Counted from the stretch's first letter, positions 1-11,990 are shown. The stretch: 64,000 nucleotides of DNA from Juglans regia (GCF_001411555.2 NC_049907.1:37067482-37131481); one strand, 5' to 3'. Notes: generated by a model from the sequence alone, not told the origin. Numbers and translations: made by a program.

Positions 1-1210
1 AATAATTTGAAGTGAAAATCCGTGGATATAAACAGCCGTCGGGTTTCCCTAACGATTTGCCGCACAAGGTTTTATACATTAACAATAAAATACAAGTAAA
101 CATTATCTCAAGCAGACGGAAAATATAACACGTGCAGCACCGGCGATTATAAACCACATACCTGAAAACGTAAGGCAGCCGGCAGCAAGAGCGTTAAACC
201 TAAAAAACCGAGAGGCATCGGACTTGCAAGCTCGGAAAAAGTTTTCCTCTTCAGGCCTTATTTTCTCCTGATGAAACACACATTTTAGCCTATAATGCGA
301 TTTACGGAATTGACAAAATCTTAAGAACTTAATCTGATCAATATTTTATATATGTTTGCACTACTCCGGGCAAGCTTTGTGATTAGCAGTTCCGAAACAC
401 TTTTTTCTTGCTCTGGTAGCCAACGGAAACAAGAAAAACACTTTCAATAAGCAAAACGAAAGCAATCCCAAACAGATAGAAGAAACAAGTAGCCACTGCT
501 ACAAGAGGGGAAAACTGAAGGGAGAAAAAGTAATTGCTAGGGTTTGGTTGGGAGCCCTAGATGTGGGGTGAAGTAGAAGAACCTTTTTGGACCTGAGAGC
601 TTGTTCGAGATCGTACAAGATTTCGCCCATTTTTTATGTTCAGTCTTCAGTCTTTAGCTACAGCTGCTTTCAGAGGAAAAAGCTTCTCCGGCTCCAGAAG
701 AGGAAAATGGAAGATGCTAGCGTCGCTAGTTTGAGTACTAGTGGTTCGTTTAAGAAAAGCGTTTGTAAGTGATGGGCCAGGGCCCCATCTTCAATAAAGT
801 GGATCAATAGATTCAAAGTAATGGACTATGCAGCCCGAACTTACTTCAAACGCATTAACTTTTAACAATGGAAAACTCTTAACTCAAAACGAATTTGCGC
901 ACCGAGAAGTTAACATGGACTGATTCAATGAAACGAATCAGTTTGATTTTAACTTAGACAAGCACAGTTTTAGACGAGATTTGAAGTTAAACGAATCTCT
1001 TCGTTGCGCCTCTTCCCCGCATGTCCTCTCTCTTCTCTGGTAATCTTCTCTGCGTGCCCTCCATGCAAAAGTTGGATGGGTCATTTATTTATACATTAAA
1101 CGGGTACTAATTAATGCAACCTCTTTAGTTTCCCATTTTATGATCAATGTTTTTTCTGATTGGTTCCTCAAAAAAATCATGACTATAAGATTTTTCATTT
1201 TTTCATGCAG
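1..1210. other. Non-coding region with a possible tiny first exon
   Basis: I recognise no gene here. The only coding-like signal is an ATG at 707 followed by 58 nt of open frame (starting MEDASVASLS) that runs into a GTAAGT donor-like site at 765, preceded by a purine-rich leader. This could be a first exon of a plus-strand gene, but no matching downstream exon is visible. Bases 480-570 contain an AAACCCTAG-type motif on the minus strand, common in plant 5' leaders, so a minus-strand gene leaving the window on the left is equally possible. Nothing else is seen. Confidence 0.2.
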
Positions 1211-1690
1211 GTTAAGGAACTTGAAACTTCTAGAAAAGAGGAGGTAAAAAATTGATCAGAGTTAGAGAAAGAATTAGACGTAGAAAAGGAAAAAATGAAT
1301 GAAGAAATCATCGACATTGAAGAAAGCAAGTGCAGGCTAAGTTCATTGTTAGAACTCCAAAAAGAGCTATCTGAAAAGCTCTAGATTTCAACAATGGCGA
1401 AGTCACAAGCCGAGGTCCAGCTCGAAAAGGCAATGCTGACAAGGGCAGAGAGGGTGAGGGATATTGAGGAGTTGCAGAGTTGCGGAGACAAATAGATGTG
1501 TTCAATAGGAGGATCGAATTCTACAGAGAAAAAGATTCCAATGGAATGCTTTCGAAGCTTAATGAAGTGAGCTGTGGTTATAGAGAGTATAGTGCTGAGG
1601 AGATTAGATTAGCCACTGATAACTTTTCGGAGAACAAGAGATTGAAATCTGGTGGGGATTGGATGAATGTGTATAGAGGGCGCCAACCCG
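1211..1690 (+). pseudogene. U-box domain protein kinase (PUB33/34-like) exon fragment
   Basis: The segment starts after an acceptor-like TTCATGCAG at 1202-1210. Its translation resembles the coiled-coil linker and the start of the kinase region of plant U-box/kinase E3 ligases: a Lys/Glu-rich helix (KELETSRKEE, LEKELDVEKEKMNEE), then RRIEFYREKD, then REYSAEEIRLATDNFSE and LKSGGDWMNVYRGR, the signature that opens the kinase domain in this family. It is broken: in-frame stops occur near 1253 and 1381, and a frame change is needed near 1480. The U-box, the upstream N-terminal domain and the rest of the kinase are absent. I infer a captured or retained fragment of a once-spliced gene, not a functional locus. 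Confidence 0.72.
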
Positions 1691-1795
1691 CTTGTACCTA
1701 CAAGAACTGTTCTCTTATAGAAATCTGGTGGGGATTGGACGAATGTGTATAGAGGGCGCCAACCTACTTGTACCTAGAATAATTGTTCTCTTACA
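1644..1795 (+). repeat. 76-bp tandem duplication at the end of the kinase fragment
   Basis: Positions 1644-1719 and 1720-1795 are two head-to-tail copies of one 76-bp unit with about eight differences. The unit contains the GGDW-N-V-YRGR codons, so the kinase-start motif occurs twice. A shorter third copy of the motif GCGCCAACCCGCTTGTACCT lies near 1981-2000. Confidence 0.85.
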
Positions 1796-2370
1796 GAGAA
1801 TATAGGGAAGAAGACCGTCGCTATCGTGTTCTTTTTGATGTGCAAGATCGTGTTTTCTTGATGTTTCAATTGTCCGCTTCGTTTAAGTTCTTTGGGATTC
1901 TATCGTGTTTTGCTCTTTTTTTCATTTTTTTTAATACAACTGACAACAACTTTAAAATATTAATTGGTACGTGGGTTGGTGCGCCAACCCGCTTGTACCT
2001 AGAAGAATTGTTTAACAATATGTATCCTATGATAGATTGGAAAATCGTACTTTAAATTATCAGTTCCTTTTTGGGCAGGTCTATCCTATAAAAGGAGTTT
2101 ATCGGACACCAATAACAAGATGACACTTCAACATTGCACAAAGATGAAGCCTAAACCTGGTTGCACCATAGCAAGGGCATTTGGGGCAATTACTGAAATC
2201 CCACTTGGAACGTAAAACCTTATGGTGACTCCCACAAAATCCCTTTGATAGAAAACAATTGCCACCCTGCCGCATGCCGAAAGCCTTTGACCGGTGGAGG
2301 AGATTCAAAGTAGACCGGCGCACCCCATCGTATTTGTCAAAATCCCTAGGAAAGTGGCTCCGGGCCACGC
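1796..2370. other. Non-coding spacer
   Basis: No gene is recognised. The block holds the isolated third copy of the short motif from the 76-bp repeat (about 1980-2010) and, from about 2100, a stretch of higher GC content running into the LTR-like repeat. The 2200-2370 portion could be internal sequence of that element, but I cannot show it. Confidence 0.4.
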
Positions 2371-4131
2371 CTCGACACTGTCATTGACATGCTAAGACAA
2401 CACCTTGACACTGTCACTGACGTGCCAAGATAGACCCTTGACATGCCCAATAACATGCCAAGGAAAGCCCTTGACACTGTCGCTGACATGCCAGGACAAC
2501 CTCATTGACACGCCCAAGGCAGCCCAGCAGACATGCCACGACACCAGCCTTAACATGCCCTTGACAACCCCTAGCGCCCAACAGGCATGCCACGACACTA
2601 GCCCTGACATGCCCTTGACAGCCCCCAGGGCCGAGCAGGCATGCCCCAGCCATGGCATGCCCTTGATAGCCCTCAGTGCCCACAGCAGCATGCCAGCCAG
2701 GTTAGTGGCATGCCTTAGCAGGCATGTTATCCAGTGCACGACTCCAGCCTATGCCTTGGCAAGGTTAATGGCATGCCCACCAGACATGCCATCCAGCACA
2801 TGGCACCAGCCCATGCCTTGCAGTATCAATGCCCAGGCCACCTGCCTGGGCCATGCCGAGCCAGTGCATGGCACCACGCCATGCCTGCCAGTAGGCCAAC
2901 ACAAGGCACCATGTCATGCCCATCAGCAGGCCATGCACGGCGCCACGCCCTGGCCACCAACAGGCCAACGCATGACACCATGCCATGCCCATCAGCAGGC
3001 CAAGCAAGACACCATGCCATGCCCACCATCAGACATGAGCCAGACCAACCCAACCATGGGCCACGATGCACACTCGGCCATTGCATGTCACGGGCCACAT
3101 TGGCCATGCAAGACCATGTTATTTTATTATCTTTATTTATTTTATTTAATTATATTTCAAAGGACATATTGGAGGTTTTCATTTTTTAATCTCTATAAAT
3201 AGAACCCAGCCATTTAGATTACATCTTTTGACAATTTCCCTAGAAGACGTTTACATTGTTTTTGAGATCATATTGTTGGTGCTTATGCACTTGGGCTACT
3301 TGAGTGAAATTCATGAATCTCAAGGAAATGATCATCACTTTGCAATTCGTGAATAAATGTGATTCATTTTATTCAATATATGAAGTTTCCTTTCAACTTT
3401 GTGCAATTCGTGAATTGAAGTTGATTTGTTTATCATTGTGTTCATTCAAAATTCTTGAGTATTCATATATTTTCCATTTTGTTCATCCATATTTTCTCGC
3501 ATACATTCTATCTCCCCAAACACACCATATGCCCACCATAGTGCATTCCACATTTACCATATTCGACTATAACCCTAAAACACCATTATTCCAATTTCTT
3601 TGACTATAGCCGAAAACCCTACTTGCCATATTAGGATTCCTAAACTTTAGGAATCCTTATTTCCTTCTCATACCCGATTATTCCCATCCTTTGCAAACTA
3701 GTTCATACTTCCCATATTGAGATCCTAAATTCTAGGAACTCTCCTATATTCTCCCATTCATCCAATCAATCAATATCCTTTAACCATAACCGAATCCATT
3801 ATCTCTTAGATTACCACTAATAATTTAGGAACCCTTCTTCCATCCAAACCCTAACCTCACTCATCATCCAAACCCTAAAATGCAACACAAGTGGTGCCAA
3901 CCCTAAAAGCTCCTATCTTAGCCGTGCCTCCTATCTCAAGCCTTTGAGATCATCACTTAGTTCACCATTTTCATCATCATCACACACCATACCATCACTA
4001 AACATCAAACCTCCATTAACCTAAGGACCCATCATTACCATTATTGATCAAAGACCAAGCAATCGGTCATCACAAGGAGAATCAAGGCAAGGACAACATA
4101 GTGTTTAGGGACTAGACCGAGGTCCCTAACA
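2370..4131 (+). mobile_element. LTR-like element, same family as the solo LTR at 13764-15601
   Basis: The 3' end is well defined: it finishes GGTCCCTAACA at 4131, matching the terminus of the LTR at 13764-15601. Shared landmarks in the same order are a TATA box (CTCTATAAATAGAACCC, about 3191-3207), an ACATCTTTTGACAA stretch, a GGTGCT-A-GCACTTGGGCT-CTTG motif, and CAATTCGTGAATA. The U3-like part (2380-3110) is extraordinarily rich in GCATGCC/TGACATGCC with loose repeats of about 50-60 bp. The 5' boundary is not found; no TGGTAGGACC-type start is visible, so this copy may be truncated or diverged. No gag or pol is visible beside it. Confidence 0.65.
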
Positions 4132-4700
4132 CGTAGTCGCTAACCCCATTGCAGCAGCTACCTTCCAAACCTGCCACGTTGCACTGCCCATTCCTCCTTA
4201 TTCATCAATTTATTTTAGTTCTTCAAAACTATTTTATCAAAATGGTAGATTATATGCTCTATTTTCCAAAATGTTTATATCCCATTCAGTTTTTCAAATT
4301 CTCTGATATACAATTTTATCACTTTTAATGTTTTGTTTTAATGGAGCTGTTGTTATTAGATGCGTAAGGGAAGAGAAATATGGAAATAAGGTCGGAGATG
4401 AAGATAAAATGTATAGGGCGAGATTCTGTTCCCAAACAAAGCTTTCAATGACGACTCCCATTTTTTTGCTTGTTTGGATTAAAGTGACTCCATGAGAGAG
4501 AGAAGCTCAAAGGAGGATAGAGATAGAGTTCACAACATATAAAAATGGCGTACCTTTTTGTACGTTGTCTCTGGTCTTATCTGTGAGCATTTGACGGAAG
4601 GAGATTTGAGCATTTATCTCAAGATCTGGTCAATTTTGTACGTTATGTTTGGTTTGTAGTGTTGCTATTTCGAATCCCATGCCGAAATCTGGTTTCCTTG
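4132..4700. other. Spacer with no recognised feature
   Basis: AT-rich sequence with short open frames only. No conserved protein, RNA or terminal repeat was recognised. Confidence 0.5.
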
Positions 4701-5110
4701 CAAATTATCATCTCACCCCCCAAACCTAGTTTGGAGCACAAGACAAAACACAAAACTTTAATCTCATCTCATCTCATCATTACACATTTTTCAAATTCTC
4801 ATACAAAATATAATAAACAATTCAACTTTTTCAAATCTCAATTCAACTTTTTTAAATACCAAAACAATAATAATATTTAAACATAATATTTTAAACTTTC
4901 AAACAAAACATAAAATTCTCATCTCACTCCTAAAACTTGCAGGAGTTAGGTTTGGTAGGTGAGATAAGATGAGAATTTCTGAAAATTTTGTGAATAATAT
5001 TAAGATTTATGAATTGAGAATTTGAGATGATTTTGAAAAGTTTGTAGGTCTCATGATATATGTTTAGATGTAAAGGTGAGATGAGATTTTTTAACTTTTT
5101 TGGGAAGGGA
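4700..5110. mobile_element. Pair of head-to-head Tourist-like MITE remnants
   Basis: The block contains CTCATCTCATCTCATC at about 4760-4780, AT-rich AATAAACAATTCAACTTT-type internal sequence, then an inverted junction around 4915-4975 where ATTCTCATCTCACTCC is answered by a GAGATAAGATGAGAAT stretch. A second unit runs to the GGTGAGATGAGATTTT motif near 5090. The composition and motifs match those of the MITE at 27035-27244. Exact termini and a 3-bp TTA/TAA duplication were not resolved. Confidence 0.45.
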
Positions 5111-5827
5111 GATGTGGTGGGCCCCATTCAATGGATTATATATTTATGTAATGATGAATATATATTTTAATTATTTTATTTATTTCGGATTTATGGATAA
5201 AAATGACCAAAATTACTTTAGTAGTGGAGAAAAATCTGAAAAAATAAAGAAAAAGTAATCTCCTACGCATAAATAGAAAATTACACTATTTAAATAGAAA
5301 ATTTGTTGATTTTATATTTTAATGTATAAATCATTAAAATATAAACAAAAAATAGCATAAATTACTAAATAATGTCCAAAAATTCGTTTGGACTTTATAA
5401 TAATGTGTAAATAAATTTCGTACATAGTAAAGGAAAATTGAAAGAAAATTATGCTAGTAATTATGAAATTGTTTTCCGGCATAAATAGTTTCGAACATAT
5501 TTGAAAATAATGTATTATAATAATTTATTTTTAAGAAATTATTCAGATATACAAAAATCTCTTCTTATTTATATTATAATTTACGCATTTTTATTCCAAA
5601 AAGAAGGCCCACAATTTCACAATATTACTGAACAAATGATACCATAAATAGCTAATGCATTTTTTTTTTTTGTTTTTTACATATGAAAAGAAATATTCAT
5701 AGTTTGTGAATAGTCATAAAATATTACTAGATTTTAATTTTTTGAAATATCAATAAACAGTGCATGTTTTTCCCAAAAACTATACAAAGTAATTTTTCAA
5801 TTGGTTGATGTTAAATACATAATTAAG
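5111..5827. other. Very AT-rich spacer
   Basis: Long runs of A/T with no gene, repeat family or RNA recognised. It is the left flank of the L1 insertion. Confidence 0.5.
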
Positions 5828-6030
5828 AAACATGCTTACATTTTATTTTAGAAGAGCCGGAGGCCACATGTCCAATAGTGATTCTGTCCCAATTTATTAA
5901 TAACCCTCACTTATGGTGGAGAAATACTGTGTTAACAAGAACGACACTAGGGATTTACAGATAAGGCTAAAACCATCCCTTGTATCAAACCAAAGTAAAA
6001 CAAACCAAATTAACAAAAAAAAAAAAAAAA

Positions 6031-7446
6031 CTACAATCTCACATGAGGAAGACCAGCCTTGTCCAACCTAAGAATACTTCTCAGGCTACAAGGCAAAGAA
6101 TCTAAATCAACAAACGTATTATTATGACCTTCCTCTCCCCTTCGAGCGAGGAAATCCGTTGTATTATTCCCTTCCCGAAATTGATGTTGAATTGTAAAAT
6201 ACACATCTCTCAATAAGACCAAGAGTTCCTCCCAATAATCCCATAAGTACCAAGCCGTGCACTTGTGAGAAGCTAGCCAAGAGACCACCAAACTGGAATC
6301 ACTTTCAATAACAAATTGATTGAAGCCCAACTCTTTACATAAGGAAATACCATGAATTAAAGCCCTTAATTCAGTCTCATTGTTCGTACCCTACCCAAAA
6401 AAAGAAGAGAAAGCCCTTTGAAATTACCATGATGGTCGCGAATGATGCCACCTCCACCACACCTCCCCGGGTTGCCACAACAACTCTTATCTATATTCAG
6501 CTTGACCCATCCGATATCCGGTTTTTCCCAATAAACAAGTCTTGGTCTAGGCCGAACACGGTCAACACAAGGAACTTGAAGAGCCCGAAGTATACTCTCA
6601 TCTCTATACGACAGAGGCCAATGTTTCACCATGAGAGATGAGATCTTTCGTAGCCAAATTTTTACTGTCATCCAAACCTCCAATGCCGATTCATGTTTAT
6701 TTTCCATCCGCGCCTGACATATTCGCATCCAAAGATGCCATGTGATAATAGATGGAATGATTCCAAGCAATCGCCCATTGCAAAACCATTGCAAAACAAT
6801 CGCCCACCAAGACATCCCAGCCACATAATTCATTCCCAGATTGATGGCAACCATCTTCCAAACTTCTTCCGCTATACTACCCGTACGTAATACATGGTTT
6901 AAATCTTCAGAGTGACCTTGAATGCAGCAATCACACCGAGAAACTAGAGGTATTCCTAGTGCTTGTACCCGAGAGTCCAAAGGTAACCCCTTAAAGTGAG
7001 CTTTCCACACACAGACAAAAACTTTCTTTGGGAGGAGGTGGTGCCAAATCCACTCCATGCCCATCTACTCAGTTCCTTTTATACGAATGACTTCCCACAC
7101 CGAGGCCAACATAAACACTCCAGATCCTACTGGTTTCCATATGGTTATGTCTTTCTCCAGTCTTCCAAACCACAATTTCGTGCAGCACTTCCTCTGTTTT
7201 TTCACTCCTGAGAAGCTCAACAAGGAAATTCTCATCCCATGCTCCATCTACCCAGACGTCCTTAATTTTTAATTCCGCATGCACAACGTCCCGACTGGCA
7301 GCAAGAGGACCACTTGCCAACCATCGATCGAACCAAAATGAAGAGTTACCCTCCCTCACTTTCACTGTGACATTCTCTGCTACCTCAGGCATAACCTTCA
7401 TAATAGACTTCCAGAAACGAGAAGCTGTCCATCTAGCCTCAGACAT
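6031..7446 (-). pseudogene. L1 ORF2, zf-RVT and RNase H C-terminal part
   Basis: Frames at 7069-7446 (VKVREGNSSFWFDRWLASGP), 6366-7064 and 6031-6330 together give the C-terminus of a plant L1 ORF2. The zf-RVT region reads WIWHHLLPKKVFVCVWKA, SRCDCCIQGHSEDLNHVL. The RNase H domain follows with VKLNIDKSCCGNPG (first acidic residue), then after a frameshift the ELRAL helix, VIESDSSLVVSWL, and REGNNTTDFLAR. All four acidic positions of the RNase H fold can be seen, though split by a frameshift near 6366. RNase H removes RNA from the RNA:DNA hybrid. The stop lies about 190 bp before the element's 3' end. Confidence 0.82.
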
Positions 7447-7552
7447 TAAAATGTGACCATATTTTAAATATTTTGCTAGGAAAAATTGGGTCTAGAGGTT
7501 ATCCACCGTTAGCAATCTCCACGCAAATTTCATGTGGAGTGACCACTGCACT

Positions 7553-9503
7553 TCATGAAAGTTCCTCAGGCCAATACCCCTTATAAGGTTTACAAAGACA
7601 ATCCCAAACATACAATTTCATCCTTTGCTTTCCATTTGATTCTCCCCAGAAAATGGTTGAGAGTAATGAGTTTAATTTATTAACCACCTTGAGCGGCCCA
7701 TTTAACACCGACAGAAGGTGTGTGACCATACATGACAGAACATGTTTGAGGAGTGTAAATCGACCACCTTGAGACAGCAAATTTAATTTCCAACTAGCTA
7801 CTTTTCTCCGAAATTTCCCAATAAGTGGCTCTAGTTCCCTTAAAGTAAGCCTACCAGATACCAGAGGGACTCCCAAATAAGTGACTGGGAACTTGCCTTC
7901 CACAAAACCAATTAATCGCATGAGAATATGATGCCGAACTTCTGGAATATATTTTGAGAAGAAAAACGTCGACTTCTCTTTGTTGATTAATTGCCCTGAC
8001 ATTTTTCATATTCCTCCAAAGTTTGCATAAGACGCTGAACCAAACGCTTGCCACCATTCACAAACATTAAGAGATCATTGGCATAAAGTAGATAAGAGAC
8101 AAGAGGTGCACCCACTGGATGTGAAAAACTTCCAATTTGACCCGCTTCAAAGTTCTTGTGAAGTAGTCTAGACAAAACCTCCTCCATAATAATAAATAAA
8201 TATGGAAAAAACGGATCCCCCTGTCGTAGATCCTGAGATGGTTGGAAAAAAACCTTTGTAAGTACCATTCATCATAATGGAAAACCAATGTGACTGAACA
8301 CATTCCCGCACAATATTACAAACATGCGCTGAAAACCCAAAGGAAGTTAAAACATTTCGTAAAAAATTCCAATCCACATGGTCGTAGGCTTTAGCCATAT
8401 CAATTTTCACCAATGTTGCCACCCTTTGTTTTCTCATTCATTGACTGAATTAATTCTTGCACCAAAGTAATATTTTAAAAAATAATACAGCCTGGAATAA
8501 AAGCTGCTTGTTCAGGCGAGATCAACTGAGCTAAAAATGGCGTCATTCGATGCACTAGAACCTTAGAGAGAATTTTATACACAACTCAGCAAAGGCTTAT
8601 AGGATGGAACTTGTCAAAACTCTTGGGATCTTCTACCTTCGGGATCAACACCCAAAAAAAAGCCATGTAAAATCTAGGCAGTGTAGAACCTGAAAAGAAA
8701 TCCTTAGCTGCGTCGAGAACATCGTATTTTATTAAATCCCAACAACTCAGATAGAAACCCGAGCCAAAACCATCAGGTCCCGGCGAACTCTCTTTCGGGA
8801 TAGACTTCAACGCATCATAAATCTCAGCCTCAGACGGCCAACAACTCAGAGAGAAACCCGAGCCAAAACCATCAGATCCTGGCGAACTCTCTTTTGGGAT
8901 AGACTTTAGCGCATCATAAATCTCAACCTCAGACGGAGCCCTACTAAGAGCCACATTGTTATCCTCTGAGATCGAACACTGAATAAGTGAAGAAAGATCC
9001 ACCTGTTCAACATTAGAATGAGTAGAAAGAAATTGCTGGGAATAATTTAAAGCCCCATTATGAACCTGTTCTGGCGACTCCAAAATGGTACCATTCTCAA
9101 ATTGCATGTAAAAAATGATCTTATTTTTCCTTCGTTGGTTAACCACTGCATGGAAAAATTTTGTATTCTGATCCACTTCTGTAAGCCACTTCTTTTTAGC
9201 CAATTGAGCAAGTCTGGTCTCTTCCATTTGTTCCCAGATATCTAATTCAAGTTTAGTAACCAAAAAATCAAATTCGACTTCATGATCGTGGCCACCTTGA
9301 AGACGACTCTCTAAAACCTCCAATCTCTCTTCTAACTCTTTAATATTCTGCCCAACATGCCCAAAGACTTGTTGATTCCAAGCTCGGAACGCTATCTTTG
9401 TTTTCTTTAGCTTTTTCGCTAAACATAAAAGACTCATTGCCTGAGTAGGCTTCTTCCAAACGTCTTCCACACAAGTTTTAAAATCCGCATGAATAGTCCA
9501 CAT
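7553..9503 (-). pseudogene. L1 ORF2, reverse transcriptase part
   Basis: Consecutive minus-strand frames give an RT in order: an N-terminal helical linker (KKTKIAFRAWNQQVFGHV, 9350-9420), SSPGPDGFGSGFY (finger motif, near 8770-8800), VLIPKVEDPKSFDKFHPISL at 8586-8650, KIDMAKAYDHVDW near 8360-8410, the catalytic loop as LLYANDLLMF near 8070 (YADD expected, so the first catalytic Asp is Asn), and PVTYLGVPL near 7870. Frameshifts separate the three main blocks (8586-9503, 7987-8437, 7553-8002). A 99-bp in-frame tandem duplication doubles the finger motif. Catalytically dead. Confidence 0.85.
8739..8936 (-). repeat. 99-bp in-frame tandem duplication inside the RT
   Basis: Positions 8739-8837 and 8838-8936 are adjacent copies with a few point differences. 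Each encodes 33 residues covering EIYDALKSIPKESSPG and the following DGFGSGF and SCW motifs. The reading frame is preserved through both copies. Confidence 0.9.
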
Positions 9504-9676
9504 ATTTTAGAAGTGAAAAGGATGAGGACCATAGCTAACCACATGTTTTTTGAAGGAAATGAGCATAGGACAGTGACCCGACGATGTCTTCTTTTTAAGA
9601 TATTCAAAGAAAGCTGAAGGAAAATGATTGGTGAAATGGATATTGACGAGGGCTCTATCCAATCTAGCCCAGCTTC

Positions 9677-10216
9677 TTATCTAATCCTCGTGGCCATGCA
9701 CCACGATAGCCGGCGTCCCACTACCTGGAGATCCAATAATCCACAACAGTCAAGGCAATTATTAAAATCATCCATAGAAGAAATCGGCCGTGGGTTAGCA
9801 CCAATTCTTTCACTATCGTCTCGAATAATATTAAAATCCCTTACAACAATCCAAGGAGATTCATTTTCAACCACACTCGCTAAACTCTGCCATAAACCTC
9901 TACACTCCATACTACTACACTTCGCGTAGATAAAAGAAATTAAGAGCTTGTCTCTGTCCATCCGAAACCACCTAGAAATGGACTGATTCGTCTTAGACAA
10001 CACCTCCCAATCACAATTTCCACTCCAAAAAATCCATATTTTGCTCTCTTCTACCGCATTGCTACAAAAATTCGGTAACCCCAACAAATAAGCCAAAACA
10101 TGCATTTTATCATTCGCAGCAAAAGGCTCCAAAATCCCAACAATATCAACTCCATACTTCTTAACTAAAATTTTTAATCTACTTTTGGAACTACCTATCC
10201 CGCATAAATTCCACAC
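9677..10216 (-). pseudogene. L1 ORF2, apurinic-type endonuclease part
   Basis: The 179-residue frame has hallmarks of the LINE endonuclease/exonuclease/phosphatase domain: MWNLCGIGSSKSRLK (the usual N-x-R-G-[IL]-G start, here W-N-L-C-G-I-G), D-I-V-G-I-L-E-P, LLISFIYAKCS, and WIVVRDFNIIRDDSER where G-D-F-N is expected. The R in RDFN and the missing Arg in the first motif suggest decay. The frame ends at 9677, and the C-terminal part of the domain is out of frame before the reverse transcriptase. It would nick target DNA to prime reverse transcription. Confidence 0.75.
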
Positions 10217-10316
10217 AAAACAGTTATATCAATTATAAATTAAGTTTAGAGGGTCAGGATAATACCCGTTGTTATTGTCTCACCGAGTGTCTCTTTACTT
10301 CTGATATGTGACTTGG

Positions 10317-11748
10317 CTAGTTACTCTTAGAATCCGAACTGTAGTGTTTGTTTCGAACCAGAGGTTCCAGAGCAACTTTCTCTTCATTATCTGAAAATGA
10401 AACTTGTCTGTCCTCCCCCACGACTACAACATTTACGGGCACTACATTAGCCCTGCATTGCAGTTCTAGAAGTTCCGAAATCAGTACTGTTTGGCCCTCC
10501 TTGAAAAATGGTCCTTCCCCCACTGGCAACAATTCCACCATCAGACTCCCTATATCACACCGCTCTGCACTACACCCTCCTACAGGTCTAGGTGTAAAAC
10601 TTGTCTCTTGCATTATTGGCCCATTGCCTTCCGAAGCCACATCAACAGCGTCTTCCTTCGATGTTAACGTCTGACCCTCAACCATAACCATGAAATTTTG
10701 TTTTGTCTACAGCTGCATCAAAGCTCTGTATCCAGTTTCTCCGAACTCCCCTCCCCAACCAAAACCAAAGCATTTTCCTTTACAGATGGTCCTTCCGTAT
10801 CCTACCCAGAAATAGTCAAAACCAGACCTTCTATCACCTTATCTTTCTCCCCCTCCTTTTTCCCTGTTTTTTCTTCCTCACTAGATTTACCATCCTCTGT
10901 TATTTTTCCGTCTTCACTAGATTTTCTTTTCGCACTTAATTTTCCTTTCCACACTTGCTGAATCTTTTTTTGAACACATCCAGCTGCTCCCCCCACCATA
11001 CGCCGATTTTCCCCCAACCTACAGACGACTTTCATATGCCCCTATCGACAACCCAATTTTTTCATAACGTGCCTCCTGCCATATGGTTATGTTTGCCGAA
11101 ATGGCAATTGGGAAACCTTGAACAGGTTCCTCCTTTAAATCCACCTCCACACACATTCGTGCACCCGTGGCCCTCGTTTTATTGACTGTTGCATTGTCTG
11201 TGCCCAAGTATCGACCAAATCTTGTGGCTAAGATTTGTAACCAATCGACTCTATACATGTGTAGAGGCAAACCAAGTAAGAAAATCCATTGGGGCGCCAA
11301 CGAAGGTTCTACATGTAGATCAAACTCCTTGATCATCTGAATAATCGGAAAACACACCCATCAATTACACGACCCTTGCGCGCCCAAGCATGCACAAAAT
11401 CACCCTCAGACTGCATCTGGATGAGTAGCTGAAAATCATCCATAAAACTTATGATCGACACCTCCATCTGACCCCAAGACTTAATCACGTTCATCCGTAT
11501 CTTATCAATGGATGGCCTGTAGCATGAAAACTTTGATAACAGAGCATACCGAAAATCATCTGCTGCTTTTGACATTTCAGAATCCGTGAAAATGAATCTT
11601 GGTCACCATTCACGTCCACCGGATACCGCATGGGAAGCTTGAAAGAAACCGTCTCCTGCCACCTAAGCACTTGCGCAAAGGTCTTCCTACCCTTATCAGA
11701 TCCCCCCTGCGGCGTCGAAGCCACTGGTGGGGGTGAGGACGCCGCCAT
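10317..11748 (-). pseudogene. L1 ORF1 (DUF4283-type) relic
   Basis: The minus-strand ATG at 11748 opens a frame beginning MAASSPPPVASTPQGG. Frameshifts then split it into pieces at 11491-11748, 11333-11575 and 11019-11357, with a Lys/Glu-rich stretch at 10802-11035 and an acidic tail at 10317-10691. The middle piece (PQWIFLLGLPLHMYRVDWLQ) has the character of the DUF4283/zf-CCHC_4 region of plant L1 ORF1 proteins, which bind the element's RNA. The start lies about 110 bp inside the element's 5' end, as expected for a full-length copy. At least two frame changes are needed, so it is not functional. Confidence 0.7.
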
Positions 11749-11872
11749 GGACGAGCCCTAGCGTTGAAAACGAAAAAGATATGTAAAAAGAAGTTCTGAG
11801 AATTCCGGAGCTTACAAAGGGTTTACCTTTCTGTTGTCACTGTTATAAGTTATATAAAAAACATGCTTACAT

Positions 11873-11990
11873 GTCTTTAACAAATTTTCGAAATCTTTTT
11901 GCTCCCAAAATTCAAAATACAATTATAAATTATAACATGTCTCATAATTCATTGGTCAGTCCGATGTGCCCACATCGGTAACGCAATCGC
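11873..11990. other. Short flank between L1 and Harbinger transposase
   Basis: AT-rich sequence. It is continuous with the left flank (5111-5827) once the L1 and one copy of its target duplication are removed. No Harbinger terminal inverted repeat was identified. Confidence 0.4.

Larger units (their letters stand above)
5842..11858 (-). mobile_element. Full-length L1 LINE with RNase H, dead
   Basis: The element reads right to left: ORF1, endonuclease, reverse transcriptase, zf-RVT, RNase H, then a short A-rich tail (TAAAATAAA on the minus strand) at the left edge. It is flanked by a target-site duplication AAACATGCTTACAT at 5828-5841 and 11859-11872 (14 bp exact, extendable to 17 bp with one mismatch). 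This fixes the boundaries and shows an essentially full-length insertion of about 6.0 kb. Every open frame is interrupted by stops or frameshifts, so it cannot move on its own. Confidence 0.9.

Noticed and set aside
2405..3202. 265-residue open frame rich in Cys, His, Pro and Thr
   Set aside because: It lies in the repetitive GCATGCC-rich U3 of an LTR, is open in several frames on both strands, and has no protein family character. The open state is compositional.
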